54,049 nucleotides of DNA from JBKPNX01 sp046732855. Lineage in GTDB: Bacteria; Pseudomonadota; Alphaproteobacteria; Geminicoccales; Geminicoccaceae. Positions 24,424 through 32,298 of the stretch are shown here, in pieces; the first letter of the stretch is position 1, and each line of letters opens with the position of its first letter. The translations under genes were made by a program, and so were the position numbers. The stretch covers positions 1 to 54,049 of the forward strand of contig JBKPNX010000092.1 of NCBI GenBank assembly GCA_046732855.1, read 5' to 3'. A model generated the notes under the pieces. It was not told where the DNA came from. It did not search any database and saw nothing but the letters and a program-made list of their open reading frames with translations.

Positions 24424-25644
24424 TCATCGCGCGTTGGCCTGTTCGCGTCCCGCGAGATCGAGAGTGAACAGCTCCTGCGGCCGGCCGACTCCGCGTAACG
24501 CATAGCGCCCCACCGAGACGAGGCGCGCGCGCTGATCGCCGCACGCGGCGGCGAAGCTGGCCGAGATCAGGATCGGCTGGTCGAGCGGGCGGCTCATCGC
24601 CTGAATCCGGCTCAGCTCGTTCACCGCCGGCCCGACCACGGTGAAGTCGAGCCGTTCCTGGCTGCCGACATTGCCGGAAAGCACTTCGCCCTCGTGCAGC
24701 GCCAGCGTGAAGCCGGTCACCGGCAGACCGGCCGCGGCCCGTACCTCGTTCAGCCGCGCGATCGCCGCGACCGCTGCTTCAGCAGCGTCTAGGGCGCGGC
24801 GGCAGGCCTCGCCCGGCGCGCCGCTGAACACGCCCAGGATGCCATCGCCCATGAACTTCAGCACTTCGCCGCCGTGGGCATGGACCACGCCGACCAGACA
24901 GTCGGCATAGGCGTTGAGCAGGTCGAGGAGACGGTCGCGCGCCAGGGTGTCGGCGATTCTGGTAAAACCGGTCAGGTCGCTGAACCAGAGCACCGTCGGC
25001 ACGGTCTTGACCTGGCCGCGGTCGATCTCGCCGCGCAGGATGCGCCCGGCGGCGTCGCGCCCGAGATAGGTGGCGACGAGCGTGCGCGCCGTATCGATCG
25101 CCAGGGTCGCCTTGTACGCCAGCGCGAAGGCCGGCAGGGTCGCCTCGACCAGGGCCAGATCGCGCTCGCCGAACCCGCCCGGCTCGCGCGTCGCCCAGGA
25201 CGTGGCCACGCCCTGCGTGGCGCCGATGCTGCCGCGGTTGCCGAACCGGACGAGCCGCGCCCAGTAGTCGGTGCCGCCCTGGGCGGCCAAAGCGGCCAGC
25301 ATCGGGAACTCGTTGCTGCCTTCGCCGGAGGCAAGCCGGCGGCGCAGCTGGTGCTCATCGTTCTCGATCATCCAGCGCCAAGGGCTCTGCCGCCACTCCC
25401 GCTCCCCCTCCGGCGTGGGCGCCCGGTCGTAGAACTCCTCGCGCACGCCCTCGCCGGCGAGCCATCGCTGCCCTTGCGCGACGATCAGCGGGTGCAGCGT
25501 GTCCGCGCCAGCCGAGGCGCGCCACAGCGGCACGCCGGCCTCGACCAGGCGGTCGCAGTAGCCGGCCAGCAGATCGGCCTGTTCCAGCCCTTCCAGGCCG
25601 ACGTCCACGGCCCACGCGACGATATCCTCAGCCGCACCCGTCAT
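24424..25644 (-). CDS. Class III adenylate/guanylate cyclase with N-terminal sensor region
   Basis: The protein has 406 residues. The N-terminal half (about 1-200) is a soluble region of unknown fold shared by many alphaproteobacterial cyclases, with 'RWMIENDEHQLRRRLASGEG' and 'TSWATREPGGFGERDLALVEA'. The C-terminal catalytic domain has 'TVLWFSDLTGFTRIADTL' (metal Asp), 'GGEVLKFMGDGILGVFSG' (second Asp) and 'LALHEGEVLSGNVGSQERLDFTVVGPAVNELSRI' (nucleotide-binding end). It has no membrane segment, so it should be cytoplasmic. It lies 226 bases upstream of ada on the same strand; co-regulation is possible but not shown. Its architecture clearly differs from the TPR-type cyclase at 20.3 kb. Confidence 0.9.
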   Translation of the reverse strand: MTGAAEDIVAWAVDVGLEGLEQADLLAGYCDRLVEAGVPLWRASAGADTLHPLIVAQGQRWLAGEGVREEFYDRAPTPEGEREWRQSPWRWMIENDEHQLRRRLASGEGSNEFPMLAALAAQGGTDYWARLVRFGNRGSIGATQGVATSWATREPGGFGERDLALVEATLPAFALAYKATLAIDTARTLVATYLGRDAAGRILRGEIDRGQVKTVPTVLWFSDLTGFTRIADTLARDRLLDLLNAYADCLVGVVHAHGGEVLKFMGDGILGVFSGAPGEACRRALDAAEAAVAAIARLNEVRAAAGLPVTGFTLALHEGEVLSGNVGSQERLDFTVVGPAVNELSRIQAMSRPLDQPILISASFAAACGDQRARLVSVGRYALRGVGRPQELFTLDLAGREQANAR

Positions 25645-26180
25645 CGGTCCGCATGTCTCCCGAAGGTCTGTGCCGACCCCTGTTGGAGGAGATGCTGGCG
25701 GACGGCCGGCCCGGCAAGGCCTATGGGATGCCTCGAACAGCGCCTGCCAGGCGCCGCACCGATCTCGCGCATGGCACCCGGCGCTTCAGGTCGCCGGTGC
25801 GCGTCGGCGCGGCACCAGGCGATAACTGTGATGCTCGTTCCAGTCGACCTCCATCCCCTTCAGTCCCGGAAAACTGCCAGTTTCGGCGCTCTTGCGGCAA
25901 GCTCCATCCCCGTCTGTAGCGCCGTGTGCCACCGCGCCTGATAGCAATTGCAGGAGCAAACGCCGACCATTGCGCTTGCGCAAGTGCTGCTGCCCCATGC
26001 GCGTCGGCTGTGGCATGCGGCGCCTATGCCCCGCTTTGCCTTGTTGCCCGAGCAGCTCGAGCGAGCCGCCCAGGCGGGTCGGCGGGCCGATCCGGTCCTG
26101 TTCGAGGCGTGCGCCACCACCGACGCAACGACCGGCTCTGCGGCCGGGGTGGTCTGCCCGGCATTAACCTTTCGTCAATC
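25645..26180. other. Stretch without a clear gene
   Basis: Short frames occur on both strands, but none has convincing protein character. The best is a minus-strand piece ending 'GMEVDWNEHHSYRLVPRR' (about 25795-25860), which looks like the tail of a lost gene, but I cannot name a family. The cyclase promoter should lie just above 25644. Confidence 0.35.
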
Positions 26181-26323
26181 TCGACTCGCGACCCTTGCGG
26201 CCTGGAATCGACGAGGATGTTATGGATGACGAGGACGATTCGCTGCTCGGCTTGACTCGCGACCCTTGCCGCTCTGGGATCGAGGAAGACGACATCGATC
26301 ACGAGGAATTTTCGCTGCTCGGC
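26181..26323 (+). repeat. Imperfect tandem duplication, two copies of about 71 bases
   Basis: Copy 1 (26181-26251) and copy 2 (26252-26323) both begin with T-[C/T]-GACTCGCGACCCTTGC and both end with TTCGCTGCTCGGC. The middle parts differ in detail but align. In the frame of the downstream gene they encode the repeated peptide pattern G-I-[D/E]-E-D-x-x-D-x-E-x-x-S-L-L-G. The join is therefore a duplication at the 5' end of the small membrane protein gene. Confidence 0.75.
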
Positions 26324-26536
26324 TGGCTGCTGGGGTACCCCAGCCTGCGTTGGTACGTGATCAGCCGGACCGCCCTAGTGATCATCGTGACCCTCCTCGG
26401 GTTCTGGCAGCTGATCGTTACGGTCGCTGATCATCAGCGTGGCCAGCAGGGTTACGGGCAGGGATACGATGAAGCCTGCCGCGCGAGCGCGCCAGACGCG
26501 GTTGGATGCAGACTGCCGCCGCGCGAGGCTGATTGA
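26222..26536 (+). CDS. Small acidic membrane protein, unknown function
   Basis: From the ATG at 26222 the protein has 104 residues. A very acidic N-terminus ('MDDEDDSLLGLTRDPCRSG', then 'IEEDDIDHEEFSLLGWLLG') leads into one membrane helix, 'WYVISRTALVIIVTLLGFWQLIVTV' (about residues 44-68), and a hydrophilic tail with two cysteines. The ribosome site GAGGATG lies close before the ATG. The frame stays open to a TTG at 26195, which would include both copies of the repeated acidic motif. That suggests either an older, longer start or a duplication that brought a second start region. I recognise no family. The helix and repeat pattern make it a plausible real gene. Confidence 0.55.
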   Translation: MDDEDDSLLGLTRDPCRSGIEEDDIDHEEFSLLGWLLGYPSLRWYVISRTALVIIVTLLGFWQLIVTVADHQRGQQGYGQGYDEACRASAPDAVGCRLPPREAD

Positions 26537-26800
26537 GCTGTCGTGGTGGGGTCGCCAGCTTGCAGTGGAAGGGCTCTGAAGACCGCCACGGTAGGATTGC
26601 CCTTCGGGCTGGCTGCTCCAGTTGCAGATCAGGCGTCCACCCGTCCCGGTCCGGTCCCCCTCCCGGTGCCGGCCGACAGTTGGCCAACCCCGGTTGATTA
26701 CCCATCAGAGGTAGCGCCGAGGCGGAGCGGACCCCGACCCGATCCTGGGAGCATTCGGGCGGATCGGCCTGTCGGTCGCGCCGTATTTCAGCTAGGCCAG

Positions 26801-27676
26801 TCATCTCGGCACCAGCTTGCGATAGAGGTGCCAGGTGGCGTGTCCGAGTACGGGCATGACGACGATCAGACCGAGAAACAGGGGTAGCGACCCGATCACC
26901 AGGGCGCCGGCGACGATCAGCCCCCAAACCGCCATCGGGCCGGGGTTGGTCATGACTGCGCGGACCGAGGTCGCCACCGCCGTGTAGAGCCCGACGTCGC
27001 GGTCGAGCAGGAGCGGAAACGAGATGACGCCGATCGTCAGCACCAGGATCGCGAAAAGCAGACCGACGCCGACGCCAACGATGATGAGCGTCCAGCCCGG
27101 CGCAGTGGTGAACACATCGCGCAGGAATACCCCGACCGAGGCGGGCGGCTCGGGGCCGAGCGTCACATAGTAGATCGCATAGGCGGCGCCCAACCAGAGC
27201 AGGAAGATCGCGAGCAACACGAGACCCAGCACCAAGATCGCGCCGAACGCCGGCGCGCGCACCACGCCGAACGCGTCCGCCCAGGTGATGTGGGCGCCCT
27301 GCTCGCGCCGCCGGCTCATCTCATAGAGGCCGACCGCCGCGACCGGACCGATCAGCGCGAAGCCGGACGCCAGCGGGAACAGAAGCGGCACCATGCCGTA
27401 GCCGAAGGCCAGGGACGCCAGGACCAGACCCACGATGGGATAGATGATGCAGAGGAAAACGACGTCGGTCCGGTAAGCCGCGAAATCCCTGACGCCGCTG
27501 GCGAGCACATCTTTGAGGTCGGCGAGTTCGATCCGGCGGACGGCCGGTAGCGGGGCGTACCGGCTCTCCACGGGGCGACGGAGCGAATGTCCCGCCCGTT
27601 CCACCGCCAGCTCCGCGGTCTTGAGCTGATCCACGCTCCACTCGGCCGGATTGCGAATGTGATCCCTGGTGGCCAT
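26801..27676 (-). CDS. DUF2189-family integral membrane protein
   Basis: The protein has 291 residues and about six membrane helices. The N-terminal cytoplasmic part ends in 'VRRIELADLKDVLASGVRDFAAYR', the conserved lead-in of DUF2189 proteins. It is followed by 'CIIYPIVGLVLASLAFGYGMVPLLFPLASGFALIGPVAAVGLYEMSRRRE', the family hallmark, and ends 'GLIVVMPVLGHATWHLYRKLV'. The family is widespread in alphaproteobacteria, sometimes near cytochrome genes, and its role is unknown. I chose the ATG at 27676, which has a GGGAGC-like ribosome site; the 44 residues upstream in frame look random. The gene stands alone, downstream of lolD on the same strand with a gap of 240 bases. Confidence 0.82.
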   Translation of the reverse strand: MATRDHIRNPAEWSVDQLKTAELAVERAGHSLRRPVESRYAPLPAVRRIELADLKDVLASGVRDFAAYRTDVVFLCIIYPIVGLVLASLAFGYGMVPLLFPLASGFALIGPVAAVGLYEMSRRREQGAHITWADAFGVVRAPAFGAILVLGLVLLAIFLLWLGAAYAIYYVTLGPEPPASVGVFLRDVFTTAPGWTLIIVGVGVGLLFAILVLTIGVISFPLLLDRDVGLYTAVATSVRAVMTNPGPMAVWGLIVAGALVIGSLPLFLGLIVVMPVLGHATWHLYRKLVPR

Positions 27677-27916
27677 GCTCACTGCTCCCGAACCGCTGGT
27701 TCGAGGGATCGTGGGCGACCCGTGGCTCGACAGCCGACGCACCTCGGATCGCGCTGCGGCCGCGACCCCGTGCCACGCAGAATGCGCCGGTCCCCGGCAC
27801 GCGTCCACTCACGTTTATGATGATCCGCGACGCACGCCGGCCAAGCCATTCGTGCGTGGCCGATGGGAACCTGTTCGGTCAGGTCCAGTGAAGTCCCCCG
27901 GGCGGCATGAACTGAC

Positions 27917-28651
27917 CTAGCGCGTCTCGACCAGGCCGTTGTGCAGACGGTAAATCCCGTCGGCGCGCTCCGCGAGCTCTGCGTTATGGGTGGCGATCAG
28001 GAGCGCCGCGGCGGTTTCGCGCGCGACCGCAGCCAAAGCCCCGAACACCGCGCGCGCGGTCTCTTCGTCGAGATTGCCGGTGGGCTCGTCGGCGAGCAGG
28101 ACTGCCGGTCGGTTGGCCATGGCGCGCGCGATCGCGACGCGCTGCTGCTCGCCCCCGGACAGCCGCGCGGGCCGGTGATCCTCCCGTTCCGCCAGCCCCA
28201 ACGCGCGCAGCAGCTCGCGGGCGCGCGCGTGGGCGCTGGCGCGGTCGGCGCCGGCCAGCATCTGCGGCAGCATGACGTTCTCGAGCGCCGAGAACTCCGG
28301 CAACAGATGATGGAACTGATAGACGAATCCGAGGCGCTCGCGACGGATCTGGGTGCGCTGCGCATCGGGCAGCCGACCGCACGCCTTGCCGGCGACATAC
28401 ACCTCGCCGCCGTCCGGGTGCTCGAGCAGGCCGGCGATCTGGAGCAGGGTCGACTTGCCCGAGCCGGACGGCCCGACCAGCGCCATCACCTGGCCCGGCG
28501 CCAGCACCAGGTCGACCCCGCGCAGCACCTCGAGCCAGGCCTCGCCCTGACGGAAGCGCCGCTCGATCCCGGCCAAACGCAGGCTCGCCTCATTCGCCGC
28601 GGGACGCGGGCCTGCCTGATCCCGTGCGGGGCGCAATGCCGCCTCATTCAT
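27917..28651 (-). CDS. lolD: Lipoprotein-releasing system ATP-binding protein
   Basis: The protein has 244 residues with a complete ABC ATPase: Walker A GPSGSGKST (60-68), Q-loop 'GFVYQFHHLLPEFSALENV' (the QFHHLLPEF stretch is typical of LolD), signature 'LSGGEQQRVAIARAM', Walker B 'AVLLADEPTGNLDE' and the H-loop in 'LLIATHNAEL'. It powers extraction of outer-membrane lipoproteins from the inner membrane together with LolC/E. The N-terminal 25 residues are an extra, low-complexity extension. Its start overlaps the end of the permease gene by eight bases. The two genes follow proS, as in most alphaproteobacteria. Confidence 0.95.
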   Translation of the reverse strand: MNEAALRPARDQAGPRPAANEASLRLAGIERRFRQGEAWLEVLRGVDLVLAPGQVMALVGPSGSGKSTLLQIAGLLEHPDGGEVYVAGKACGRLPDAQRTQIRRERLGFVYQFHHLLPEFSALENVMLPQMLAGADRASAHARARELLRALGLAEREDHRPARLSGGEQQRVAIARAMANRPAVLLADEPTGNLDEETARAVFGALAAVARETAAALLIATHNAELAERADGIYRLHNGLVETR

Positions 28652-29885
28652 AGCGTAGCGCTTCGACCGGGTCGAGCCGCGCGGCGCGCCACGCCGGGTA
28701 CAGAGTCGCCAGCAAGGACAGCGCCAAACCCATCGCTACCACGCTGACGACGTCCATCGCCTCGATCCTCGCGGGCAGATGCGACAGGAAGTAGATCTCG
28801 GCGGAAAACAGGTTGGTGCCGGTGAGCACCTGCAGCCATTGTCGGATGGTCTCGATATTGCCGGCGAATGCGACCCCGAGCAGGAATCCGGCGAGGGTGC
28901 CGACCACGCCGATCGCCGCGCCGCTCATGAAAAAGATCCGCATGATCGCGCCGCGGGTCGCGCCCATGGTGCGCAGAATCGCGATGTCCCTGCCCTTGTC
29001 CTTCACCAGCATGATCATGCCGGAGATGATGTTGAACGCGGCGACCATGATGATCAGGCTGAGGATCAGGAACATCACGTTGCGTTCGACCTTGAGTGCG
29101 GTGAAGAACGACGCATTGGCCTGCTGCCAGTCGACCAGACGCCCGGCGCCCCCGACCGCCTCGGCGATGCGTGCGCGGTACGCCCCGACGCGATCGGGGT
29201 CCTTGACCATCACCTCCAGCTCGTTGGCGCGCCCGTCGAGCAGGAAGTACAGCTGGGCGGCCTCGAGCGGCATGAAGATCACGGTGTTGTCGTACTCGTA
29301 CATGCCGACCTCAAAGATCGCGCCGATCTCGTAGGCCTTGATGCGCGGCACCGTGCCGAGCGCGGTGGGGGTACCCTTGGGCGAAATCAGCTGGAGCCGG
29401 TCGCCCGGTCCGACGCCCATGCGATAGGCCATGCGCGAGCCGATCGCGATCTGGTCCTTGCTCAGGCCCTCGAGCGAGCCCGCCTGCACGTGGTCACCGA
29501 TCGCGCGCCGCGCCTTCAGGTCAGCCAGTCTGATGCCGCGCACCAGAGCGCCGGATGCGACCTCGTTGGCGGTAGCCATCACTTGGCCGGTGACCAGCGG
29601 CGTGACCTCGATTACGCCATCGGTCGCGCGCAGGCGCGCGGCGAGGTCGTCGAACGCCGCGATGCCCTGCGGCCCGGCCTGGACCGTGATGTGGCCGTTG
29701 AAGCCGAGCACCCGGCTGAGCAGCTCGGCGCGAAAGCCGCTCATCACCGCCAACACCACGATCAGGGTGCCGACCCCGAGCATGATGCCAAGGAACGAGA
29801 AGGCCGCGATCACCGAGACGAAACCTTCCTGCCGCCGCGGGCGCAGGTAGCGGCCGGCGATCAACCGCTCGACGGCCCGGAACAT
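28644..29885 (-). CDS. lolC: Lipoprotein-releasing system transmembrane protein, LolC/LolE family
   Basis: The protein has 413 residues. It has four membrane helices: one near the N-terminus ('GFVSVIAAFSFLGIMLGVGTLIVVLAVMSGF') and three in the C-terminal third ('MFLILSLIIMVAAFNIISGMIMLVKDKGRDIAILRTMGA' being the FtsX-like hallmark). A large periplasmic domain lies between (about 50-265). Alphaproteobacteria usually carry one LolC/E-type gene that works as a homodimer with LolD, so lolC is a conventional name. ATG 29885 overlaps the proS stop by one base (TGATG), and the end overlaps lolD by eight bases. The 40 residues further upstream in frame are rejected. Confidence 0.94.
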   Translation of the reverse strand: MFRAVERLIAGRYLRPRRQEGFVSVIAAFSFLGIMLGVGTLIVVLAVMSGFRAELLSRVLGFNGHITVQAGPQGIAAFDDLAARLRATDGVIEVTPLVTGQVMATANEVASGALVRGIRLADLKARRAIGDHVQAGSLEGLSKDQIAIGSRMAYRMGVGPGDRLQLISPKGTPTALGTVPRIKAYEIGAIFEVGMYEYDNTVIFMPLEAAQLYFLLDGRANELEVMVKDPDRVGAYRARIAEAVGGAGRLVDWQQANASFFTALKVERNVMFLILSLIIMVAAFNIISGMIMLVKDKGRDIAILRTMGATRGAIMRIFFMSGAAIGVVGTLAGFLLGVAFAGNIETIRQWLQVLTGTNLFSAEIYFLSHLPARIEAMDVVSVVAMGLALSLLATLYPAWRAARLDPVEALRYE

Positions 29886-31174
29886 CAGGCCGCGAGCCGC
29901 GCGATGACTGCTTCCGGCGACAGCTCGATGCGCTCGCCCGTGGCGCGCTGCTTGAGCTCGACCACGCCCTGCCTGACCCCGCGTGGGCCGACCACGACCT
30001 GCCAAGGCAGGCCGATCAGGTCCATGGTCGCGAACTTGGCGCCGGCGTTCTCCTCGCGATCGTCGACCAGCACCTCGACGCCGGCCCGCTCGAGCCCTGC
30101 CGCGATGCGGTCGATCGCGTCGTCGCAGCCGACGTCGCCGACGCGCAGGTTGATCAAACCCACCTTGAAGGGCGCCACCGGCTCCGGCCAGACGATGCCG
30201 GCGTCATCGTGGAACGCTTCGATCAGTGCGCCGACCAGACGGGATACCCCGATGCCGTAGCTGCCCATCTCGACCGGCACCTCCTGCCCGTCGGGGCCCA
30301 TCACGGTGGCGCCCATGGGCCTGGAATAATTGATGCCGAAGTAGAAGATGTGACCGACCTCGATGCCGCGTCCGGTGCGCAGGCGCTCGGGCGGCACCGG
30401 GCAGGTCGCCGGGTCGTGCTGATCGTCGGTCGCGGCGTAGAGCGCCTTCAGCCGCGCGATGTCCGGCCGGTCGTACAGGAAGTCGATCTCCTCGAACGCG
30501 GCATCGAAGAACACCTCGCTTTCGCCGGTCGACGCCAGGATCTGGAACTCGTGGCTGAGATCGCCCCCGATCGCGCCGCTCTCCGCGCGCATCGGGATGG
30601 CGGTCAGGCCCATGCGCCGGAAGGTCCTGAGGTAGGCGACGAACATGTTGTCGTAGGAGCGCATCGCCCCCGTGAAGTCGAGATCGAACGAGTAGTTGTC
30701 CTTCATCAGGAACTCGCGGCCGCGCATCACGCCGAAGCGCGGCCGGATCTCGTCGCGGAACTTCCACTGGATCTGGTACAGATTCATCGGCAGATCGCGG
30801 TAGCTCTTGATGCTGCGGCGGAAGATGTCGGTCACGACCTCCTCATGGGTCGGACCGTACAGCATCGGCCGCTCGTGGCGGTCGGTGACGCGCAGCATCT
30901 CCTTGCCATAGTCCTCGTAACGGCCGCTCTCCTGCCATAGCTCGGCTGGCTGGATCGTCGGCATCAGGACCTCGTGCGCGCCCGCGGCGTCCATCTCCTC
31001 GCGCACGATCTGCTCGACCTTGCTGAGCACCCGTAGCCCGAACGGCAGCCAGCTGTATATGCCCGCCGAACTCTGCCGGATCATGCCCGCCCGCAGCATG
31101 AGCTGATGCGAGACGATCTGCGCATCCGCGGGGGTTTCCTTGAGCAGGGGCAAGAAGTATCGGGACCAGCGCAT
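29885..31174 (-). CDS. proS: Prolyl-tRNA synthetase, short alphaproteobacterial type
   Basis: The protein has 429 residues. It shows class II synthetase motifs: motif 1 in 'AGIYSWLPFGLRVLSKVEQIVREEMDAAGAHEVLMPTIQP', motif 2 in 'YQIQWKFRDEIRPRFGVMRGREFLMKDNYSF' and motif 3 in 'VEMGSYGIGVSRLVGALIE'. The C-terminal anticodon-binding domain follows ('VLVDDREENAGAKFATMDLIGLPWQVVVG'). Compared with the E. coli enzyme (about 570 residues) it lacks the large editing insertion between motifs 2 and 3, as is usual in this class; correction of Ala-tRNA(Pro) would then rely on a separate ProXp protein. It is coupled to lolC/E downstream. The large gap upstream means it may have its own promoter. Confidence 0.96.
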   Translation of the reverse strand: MRWSRYFLPLLKETPADAQIVSHQLMLRAGMIRQSSAGIYSWLPFGLRVLSKVEQIVREEMDAAGAHEVLMPTIQPAELWQESGRYEDYGKEMLRVTDRHERPMLYGPTHEEVVTDIFRRSIKSYRDLPMNLYQIQWKFRDEIRPRFGVMRGREFLMKDNYSFDLDFTGAMRSYDNMFVAYLRTFRRMGLTAIPMRAESGAIGGDLSHEFQILASTGESEVFFDAAFEEIDFLYDRPDIARLKALYAATDDQHDPATCPVPPERLRTGRGIEVGHIFYFGINYSRPMGATVMGPDGQEVPVEMGSYGIGVSRLVGALIEAFHDDAGIVWPEPVAPFKVGLINLRVGDVGCDDAIDRIAAGLERAGVEVLVDDREENAGAKFATMDLIGLPWQVVVGPRGVRQGVVELKQRATGERIELSPEAVIARLAA

Positions 31175-31565
31175 CAGGTTTCAGCCCGGCATGGCGGTGG
31201 CGCGAAGGGGCGCCAATTTAGGAGCAACCTACCGGTGTGGCAATTCCGCCGCTACCGCCGCTCGCCCACATCCGCGTCAGCTGACCGGCGTCAACAGCGC
31301 CGGCCCGCTCCCTTCCGGTCGTCGTTGCATGGAGGGCTTATTTGAGCATTTTGCCGGGCGTGACCGCGCGTCGCCCGCCCCCCGGGTCTATCTCTCCTGA
31401 TGATTGAGAAATCCTGCAGTAGCCGCTCCCAAGTCGGTTCGCAGACCTGCCGAAGCCGTACTCGAGAGCGCGCTTCCGAGCCGCTATCGGCGGCACGTTC
31501 CCGCTCTCTCCACTTCAACAAGCACCGGAGACAGGCGGCCAAAACATGTCTGTTTACAGCTGCTT
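31175..31565. other. Non-coding region upstream of proS
   Basis: I see no gene here. The region should contain the proS promoter on the minus strand, but I found no clear consensus pair. It forms the left part of an 880-base gap (31175-32054) whose centre carries the small-RNA candidate. Confidence 0.45.
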
Positions 31566-31599
31566 AAAGAAAGAAGCCGCGTCAGGTGACTGACGCGGC
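31566..31599 (-). terminator. Rho-independent terminator of the small-RNA candidate
   Basis: Reading the minus strand, GCCGCGTCA and TGACGCGGC pair perfectly over nine bases (31599-31576) around a six-base loop (GTCACC). TTCTTTCTTT follows directly (31575-31566). Only the minus strand has the T-rich tail, so this sets the direction. No protein gene lies close upstream on that strand. Confidence 0.8.
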
Positions 31600-31690
31600 C
31601 AAGGTAGGGAGGAAACGCCTCAAGTCGGGTGTCACAGGGGAAACATCCCATGAACACGCCACTAATATGGGCCACCGTTTCCCCTATGGC
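31566..31690 (-). ncRNA. Candidate trans-acting small RNA with anti-Shine-Dalgarno stretch
   Basis: On the minus strand a 5' hairpin is formed by GGGGAAAC (31684-31677) and GTTTCCCC (31644-31637), with an inner CCCAT/ATGGG stem. A mostly unpaired linker of about 35 bases carries CCTCCC (31612-31607), complementary to ribosome binding sites. A strong terminator hairpin with a T-rich tail ends the unit. This hairpin, CCTCC stretch and terminator layout resembles known alphaproteobacterial small RNAs (alpha-r and Cuckoo types), but I cannot assign a family. The 5' end is estimated; no promoter was identified with confidence, though the sequence just upstream (31690-31780) is unusually AT-rich. 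Confidence 0.6.
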
Positions 31691-31953
31691 AAGAGAAATT
31701 TAAAGGTGAATAAGTAAACGATACGTGAGTTCCACAGCGCAATGGGTTTAATTTTTCCTCAAATTTTACTGGTCTTTTCGGCCGACCGCCAGGCAAGCCG
31801 CTAAACCGCGATTACCGCGGGTTTCCTCAGCAGTCGCTAACAATGAAGATGAACAAAAACTAATCTTACCGCAACCTGACGCTTGGCCCCTCGCGGACGC
31901 CACACACGCCCATTCACATGCGCGCGAGCACACCGGCACCGGTTTGCCTAACC

Positions 31954-31968
31954 TTAACACGATGTTAA
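31954..31968. promoter_or_regulatory. CtrA-type motif TTAA-N7-TTAA
   Basis: TTAACACGATGTTAA contains the full CtrA pattern TTAA-N7-TTAA and continues with C on the plus strand, as in the consensus. It is also a perfect inverted repeat (TTAACA/TGTTAA). It lies about 270 bases upstream of the small-RNA candidate and about 85 bases beyond the stop of the DUF1467 gene, in a gene-free gap. The motif is symmetrical, so direction cannot be read from it. An unrelated palindromic operator is possible. Confidence 0.3.
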
Positions 31969-32054
31969 CCCCGTGTCCTGAGCGATCGATCCAGCACGGA
32001 CCAGCACTGCCAGCGTCTATCAACCTTCAGGCGATGGGCCCGCTAGCTCGGGGC

Positions 32055-32294
32055 TTATGCCACGGGCCGCAGGTGGATCAGGCCGCTTTGCATCAGCCAG
32101 GAGATCAGACCGGTCGCGAGCGCCGCAAGCAGCGTCGTGATCGCCAGTTTGATCGCCATGCGAGGCTTGGCCGGAGCGCTGGTGGCCATGCCGGGCTCGA
32201 CCTCGTCGGGCGGAGCGGCGCCGAACGGGAGCACCATGAACAGGATCAGCCACCACACGATGGTGAACACGACCGCGGTGCCGAGCCAGTCCAT
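32055..32294 (-). CDS. DUF1467-family small membrane protein
   Basis: The protein has 79 residues and two membrane helices: 'WLGTAVVFTIVWWLILFMVLPFG' and 'AIKLAITTLLAALATGLISWLM'. A short loop between them contains 'EVEPGMATSAPAKPRM', typical of DUF1467. The family is found mostly in alphaproteobacteria, nearly always next to mce, as here (four bases between the genes), and its function is unknown. It closes the long minus-strand series that begins with nuoA. An imperfect hairpin at 31803-31824 could act as a terminator for that series but has a poor T-tract. Confidence 0.85.
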   Translation of the reverse strand: MDWLGTAVVFTIVWWLILFMVLPFGAAPPDEVEPGMATSAPAKPRMAIKLAITTLLAALATGLISWLMQSGLIHLRPVA

Positions 32295-32298
32295 GGGT

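Noticed and set aside
26537..26800. Short plus-strand frame at 26543-26887
   Set aside because: Proline/arginine-rich and runs into the DUF2189 gene on the opposite strand; no ribosome site or motif.
31716..31740. Possible EcfG-type stress promoter (GGAAC ... CGTT) above the small-RNA candidate
   Set aside because: The two boxes are only eight bases apart; about 16-17 are needed.
31803..31824. Imperfect hairpin AAACCGCG/CGCGGGTTT as a terminator of the DUF1467 end
   Set aside because: The stem has a bulge and neither strand has a good T-tract; kept only as a remark in the DUF1467 entry.
31766..32023. 85-residue minus-strand frame in the proS-DUF1467 gap
   Set aside because: No ribosome site, no protein-like pattern and unusual composition; more likely non-coding.
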